A stretch of DNA of 64,000 bases from Paenibacillus sp. PastM-3. GTDB lineage: Bacteria; Bacillota; Bacilli; Paenibacillales; Paenibacillaceae. A program made the position numbers and the translations under genes. The notes below the pieces were generated by a model. That model made no database searches. It had not been told where the DNA came from and saw nothing but the letters and a program-made list of their open reading frames with translations. The stretch spans positions 52,518 to 116,517 of the forward strand of contig NZ_JARXXP010000021.1 in assembly GCF_029893965.1 (NCBI RefSeq), written 5' to 3'. Shown here in pieces: positions 61,368 to 64,000 of the stretch. Position 1 is the stretch's first letter. Each line of letters starts with the position of its first letter.

Positions 61368-62285
61368 CTAATCCCTCAAATTCTTCTTAGTCAGTTTGAA
61401 AAACACCTGTTCAAGATTTGGCGAGATGTACTGGAAGCTCTTGAGCTCATCGCCGAGCCTGTCCTTGATTTCGCTGATTACGCCGACGTTGTTCTTTGGA
61501 ACCGCCAGCTCTATTTTGTTATCCTCAATAGCTACTACCGTGTAATCCGCCAGCCGTGCGGTGTAAGCGGAGCTCTTCTGCTGAAGCTCCAGCTTCAGAA
61601 TGGCCTGATCCGTATATGCCTCCAGGATGTCGCTCAGTCTGCCTTCACAGAGCAGCGTGCCGTTGTCAATAATGCCGACATGCGAGCAGATTTTTTCGAC
61701 CTCCTCCATGTAATGGGAGATGTAGACGATGGTTGTACCCAGCTGGTTCAGCTCCAGGATGGCATCCAGAATCCGGTTTCGCGACTGGGGGTCAACCCCT
61801 ACGGTCGGCTCATCAAGGATGATAACATCGGGATTGTGTACAATCCCGCAGGCAATATTCAGCCGCCGCTTCATCCCGCCCGAGAATTTCTTGGGCTTCT
61901 GCTTGCGCTCTTCCCATAGCCCTACAAATTCCAGAGCATAACGCACCTGCTTCTTCAGCTTTTCACCCTTGAGGTTATACAGCTTGCCGAAGAATTCCAC
62001 ATTCTCATAGGCCGACAGATCGTAGATCAGCGCCAGATCCTGCGGCACATAGCCCACCCGGCTCTTCGTGCTCTGGTTAGGGTATTCATTGAACCACTGC
62101 AGCTTGCCCTTTTGCGGGTTTTCCAGACCAAGCATGACTTTGGTCAATGTTGATTTGCCTGCCCCGTTGGGACCAAGCAGCCCGTAAATTTGTCTGTCCG
62201 TAATAGAGATGCTAAGACCGTCCAGTACCGGTTCCTTTTTGTTGTAACTGAAGTCTATAGCCTCGCCAGAAAAGATTGTCCGCAT
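61368..62285 (-). CDS. ABC transporter ATP-binding protein
   Basis: The 305-residue ATPase has Walker A GPNGAGKST near residue 41, the signature FSGGMKRRLNIA near 137, Walker B VIILDEPTVG and a C-terminal extension typical of drug- and antibiotic-exporting ABC-2 systems. The frame is open to 62357, but ATG at 62285, six bases after AGGAGGT, is the start. It is the first gene of the 24-kb operon, so the exporter is made before the assembly line. Confidence 0.94.
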   Translation of the reverse strand: MRTIFSGEAIDFSYNKKEPVLDGLSISITDRQIYGLLGPNGAGKSTLTKVMLGLENPQKGKLQWFNEYPNQSTKSRVGYVPQDLALIYDLSAYENVEFFGKLYNLKGEKLKKQVRYALEFVGLWEERKQKPKKFSGGMKRRLNIACGIVHNPDVIILDEPTVGVDPQSRNRILDAILELNQLGTTIVYISHYMEEVEKICSHVGIIDNGTLLCEGRLSDILEAYTDQAILKLELQQKSSAYTARLADYTVVAIEDNKIELAVPKNNVGVISEIKDRLGDELKSFQYISPNLEQVFFKLTKKNLRD

Positions 62286-62558
62286 TGCTGTACCTCCTAA
62301 ATGTTTTATAGCAACCGCCTTAAGGGCCTGCTTATGAATAGACTGCCCTGGAAGCATCTGCCACCTTATTTCCTACAATCACAGTTTAGCATCGGAGCGT
62401 GCAGATATACTTTTATGTCATAACAGGCGTAATTTAGATAATAACTGCGAACTTATTCGCATCAGGCAGCACCCAAATGACCGGTCAAAGCCATATCAGG
62501 CGCTGCGGACATAGGGCTTACAAGCAACCGGAACTGCCTTTTTTGGATATAAAAATAA
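62286..62558 (-). promoter_or_regulatory. Upstream region of the biosynthetic operon
   Basis: This stretch must carry the operon promoter. The minus strand has a possible TG-extended -10 (TGTTATGAC near 62420) without a clear -35. The plus strand has ACAGTTTAG at 62381-62389, matching the AgrA repeat ACAGTTAAG at 8 of 9 positions, but I see no convincing second copy at the expected spacing. No gene is seen. Confidence 0.35.
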
Positions 62559-62580
62559 CCCCGCAAAGCGGGGCTTTTTA
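62559..62580. terminator. Short hairpin with T-run
   Basis: CCCCGC AAA GCGGGG is followed by CTTTTT on the plus strand; on the minus strand it is followed by TTATTTTT. It could back up the bofC terminator or stop plus-strand transcription. Confidence 0.7.
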
Positions 62581-62626
62581 CATTACATCGATGTTGCCTC
62601 AGGTACTTTGAGGGCCCCTTTTTTAA

Positions 62627-62669
62627 CAAAAAAAACGGCCACGCTGCCCATATTGGGCGCATAGCCGTT
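62627..62669 (-). terminator. Intrinsic terminator of bofC
   Basis: AACGGC / GCCGTT outer arms with a nested GCCCA/TGGGC stem are followed on the minus strand by eight T. It lies 12 bases past the bofC stop and insulates the island from bofC transcription. Confidence 0.88.
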
Positions 62670-62680
62670 AAGTACCGTAT

Positions 62681-63448
62681 CTATTCAGCCTGCATAACCT
62701 GCTCTGCCGAATCCCGTGCATAGTCACTGAAGGTCGAAAGCACACTGTTATACTCCTCAATATCCTGTACGCGTATGCCTTCATGCAGCTGCTTCCACAC
62801 CTCTTCAGGAAGTGAGGATTTCATCGAGCCCATATCCATCTGAAAAAAGGTCTTCAGCACCTCTTCCCCTTCCGGCCGTCCCTTGAACAGGCTCAGATTC
62901 CCCTCTTCATCGACGCCGATATAGGCATTCTGCTTGGTCAGCGGCGACAGGTCATTCACCCGCTTCTCGAGCCACAGATCGCCTTCCCCGCTGATCCACC
63001 CGCTCCAGCCCGGACGGTCTTTGATCAGCGCTTTTAGCTGCCCTGGACTTTTCAGGCCGGGCAACGTCTGGATCTCCTCACCGGTGACGTAGACCGTCTT
63101 CAGATGCACCACCCGGCTGATCCCCTCACTGCTTACCGTCTCCAGTAATTTGGCACGCTCCAGCGTGATGCTTCCGTCTTCCCCGGTGTCTCCGGCATTA
63201 TGATGAACAGCTGCCAGAGCCGCTACACTGTTATCCGGATCTCCGCCCTGCAGCGGATCATAAAACGTTCCTGCCGTTTCCGGCATATTCCATTCAGCTG
63301 TGCTGAGCAGTCCGCTCAGCTGCTGCGGAACCTGCATGCCCCGCCAGCCGAGTACCGTTAATGCTATACAGGCCGCTCCAACCCAAGGGGCATTTTTCCA
63401 CCGTCTCCACCGCCGCCACAGTTGTTTTTTCAAGCGAAAAGCGTTCAC
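62681..63448 (-). CDS. bofC: BofC, forespore regulator of SigK checkpoint
   Basis: The 255-residue protein has a membrane-spanning N-terminus (GAACIALTVLGWRGM) and the BofC C-terminal domain, including DLSPLTKQNAYIGVDEEGNLS and the strongly conserved EEYNSVLSTFSDYA near the end. In B. subtilis BofC is exported from the forespore and restrains SpoIVB protease, and with it pro-SigK processing. It is longer than the Bacillus protein because of a variable linker. The start is GTG at 63448 with GAAGGGA upstream. In related genomes bofC lies near ruvC; here the island separates them. Confidence 0.88.
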   Translation of the reverse strand: MNAFRLKKQLWRRWRRWKNAPWVGAACIALTVLGWRGMQVPQQLSGLLSTAEWNMPETAGTFYDPLQGGDPDNSVAALAAVHHNAGDTGEDGSITLERAKLLETVSSEGISRVVHLKTVYVTGEEIQTLPGLKSPGQLKALIKDRPGWSGWISGEGDLWLEKRVNDLSPLTKQNAYIGVDEEGNLSLFKGRPEGEEVLKTFFQMDMGSMKSSLPEEVWKQLHEGIRVQDIEEYNSVLSTFSDYARDSAEQVMQAE

Positions 63449-63559
63449 TGTAATCCCTTCATTCTGCTTTTTTGGCTATTGTGGCCTGCTGGGGAAGGGA
63501 TTATGCGCGTCCGGGGGAAAATGTTGATATTCAACGGAGGGAATACAACGTTCCGAATT

Positions 63560-64000
63560 CCCCTTCGCTACACTTAGTTGGATTTTAGTTACGGCTGTTG
63601 ATTAACCTATTTCTGGAACTTTAAGTTACTCGAAAGAAACACCCTCCATTCGACCGGTAAAGATTGTAAGCAAAAACCGATCAAATTCGGCAAATGTTAG
63701 TTTGACGGTGGTATGTACTGCAGCATTCCCTTGGTCAAACAGATACTTGAGCAGAACATACACCAGTAAAGCGGTGTATAGCTGGCCGTATACCGCATTT
63801 GGCGTGGTTCCAAATAACCTTGGAATATTTAGTTTTTGCTTAATCCAGCGAAAGAAGACCTCGATTTGCCAGCGTTTTCGGTAAATCTCGGCGATTTTCT
63901 CAGGTGAATGCCAGTGCAAGTTCGTCGCTAAGATGACGGGGTTTCCTTTCGGATCTCGCAAAATGACGACTCGAAAACGACGCTCCGAGAGCGCTTTGTT
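63560..64000. mobile_element. IS4-type insertion sequence, partial
   Basis: The transposase at 63626-64000 marks an insertion element. Its left boundary lies between the bofC upstream region and the transposase stop (about 63460-63620), but I could not define the terminal inverted repeat without the other end. The start given here is approximate. Confidence 0.55.
63626..64000 (-). CDS. IS4-family transposase, C-terminal part cut by window edge
   Basis: The frame is open to the window edge and gives 124 codons. It contains the IS4-family catalytic signature IYRKRWQIEVFFRWIKQ (the Y-R-E-K pattern, with the DDE Glu) followed by KLNIPRLFGTTPNAVYGQLYTALLVY, typical of IS4/ISL-type elements. It should end about 375 bases after the edge-side part; no frameshift is seen in the visible portion. 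The upstream two thirds and the start lie outside the window. Confidence 0.9.
   Translation of the reverse strand, partial: NKALSERRFRVVILRDPKGNPVILATNLHWHSPEKIAEIYRKRWQIEVFFRWIKQKLNIPRLFGTTPNAVYGQLYTALLVYVLLKYLFDQGNAAVHTTVKLTFAEFDRFLLTIFTGRMEGVSFE

Noticed and set aside
62462..62662. 66-codon minus-strand open frame
   Set aside because: It runs through two terminator hairpins between the island and bofC and has no ribosome site.

Overview
The window looks like a chromosomal segment of a spore-forming Firmicute, most likely Paenibacillus. The evidence is the GC content (low to mid 50s by eye), strong AGGAGG ribosome sites with frequent TTG and GTG starts, the sporulation genes (spoVB, a SpoIID/LytB-type gene, bofC), and the order bofC / ruvC-ruvA-ruvB-spoIID-queA-tgt-yajC / comN-secDF. 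No 16S rRNA, tRNA, CRISPR or plasmid origin was seen, so the genus is inferred from gene content only.

Region 1 (1-34500) is ordinary core genome, mostly on the minus strand. From left to right it holds: the start of rarA, a CD3324-family DNA-binding-like protein, helD, an AzgA-type purine permease, tcdA, aspS-hisS behind a T-box leader with a clear promoter, a pair of putative stress proteins, dtd-relA, a uracil permease (plus strand), apt, recJ, a CDF metal transporter, secDF, comN, spoVB (plus), a DUF421 protein, a TIGR04086 protein (plus), a PAP2-like phosphatase (plus), yajC, tgt, queA, a SpoIID-like protein and ruvCAB. Two families of short tandem repeats and two long perfect hairpins in the hisS leader are the unusual non-coding features here.

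Region 2 (about 34520-62630) is an accessory island of about 28 kb between ruvC and bofC, genes that normally sit close together. It has two parts. The first is an agr-type quorum-sensing locus: agrB, a 56-codon agrD too short for ordinary ORF lists, a terminator, then agrC and agrA. The second is one apparent minus-strand operon from 62285 to 37858. Its order is a three-gene ABC-2 exporter, C-PCP-C, C, A-PCP, C-PCP, a discrete acyltransferase, KS-DH-KR-ACP, KS-DH-KR-ACP, a ketosynthase homologue with all three catalytic residues replaced, a type II thioesterase, A-PCP, a membrane protein of unknown function and an Sfp-like phosphopantetheinyl transferase. An intrinsic terminator closes it. 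This is a dissociated trans-AT PKS/NRPS assembly line. Hand-read A-domain codes point to aliphatic amino acids, and the two KS-DH-KR-ACP modules would each leave a C=C bond. I cannot match it to a known compound.

Region 3 (62630-64000) returns to core genome with bofC, followed by the C-terminal part of an IS4-type transposase running off the right edge.

The likely logic of the island is that AgrB matures AgrD into a cyclic peptide, AgrC/AgrA senses it, and AgrA autoinduces agrBD and perhaps switches on the biosynthetic operon, so that an exported lipo- or polyketide-peptide is made at high density. The regulatory link between the two halves is inferred from proximity and from weak AgrA-box-like repeats.
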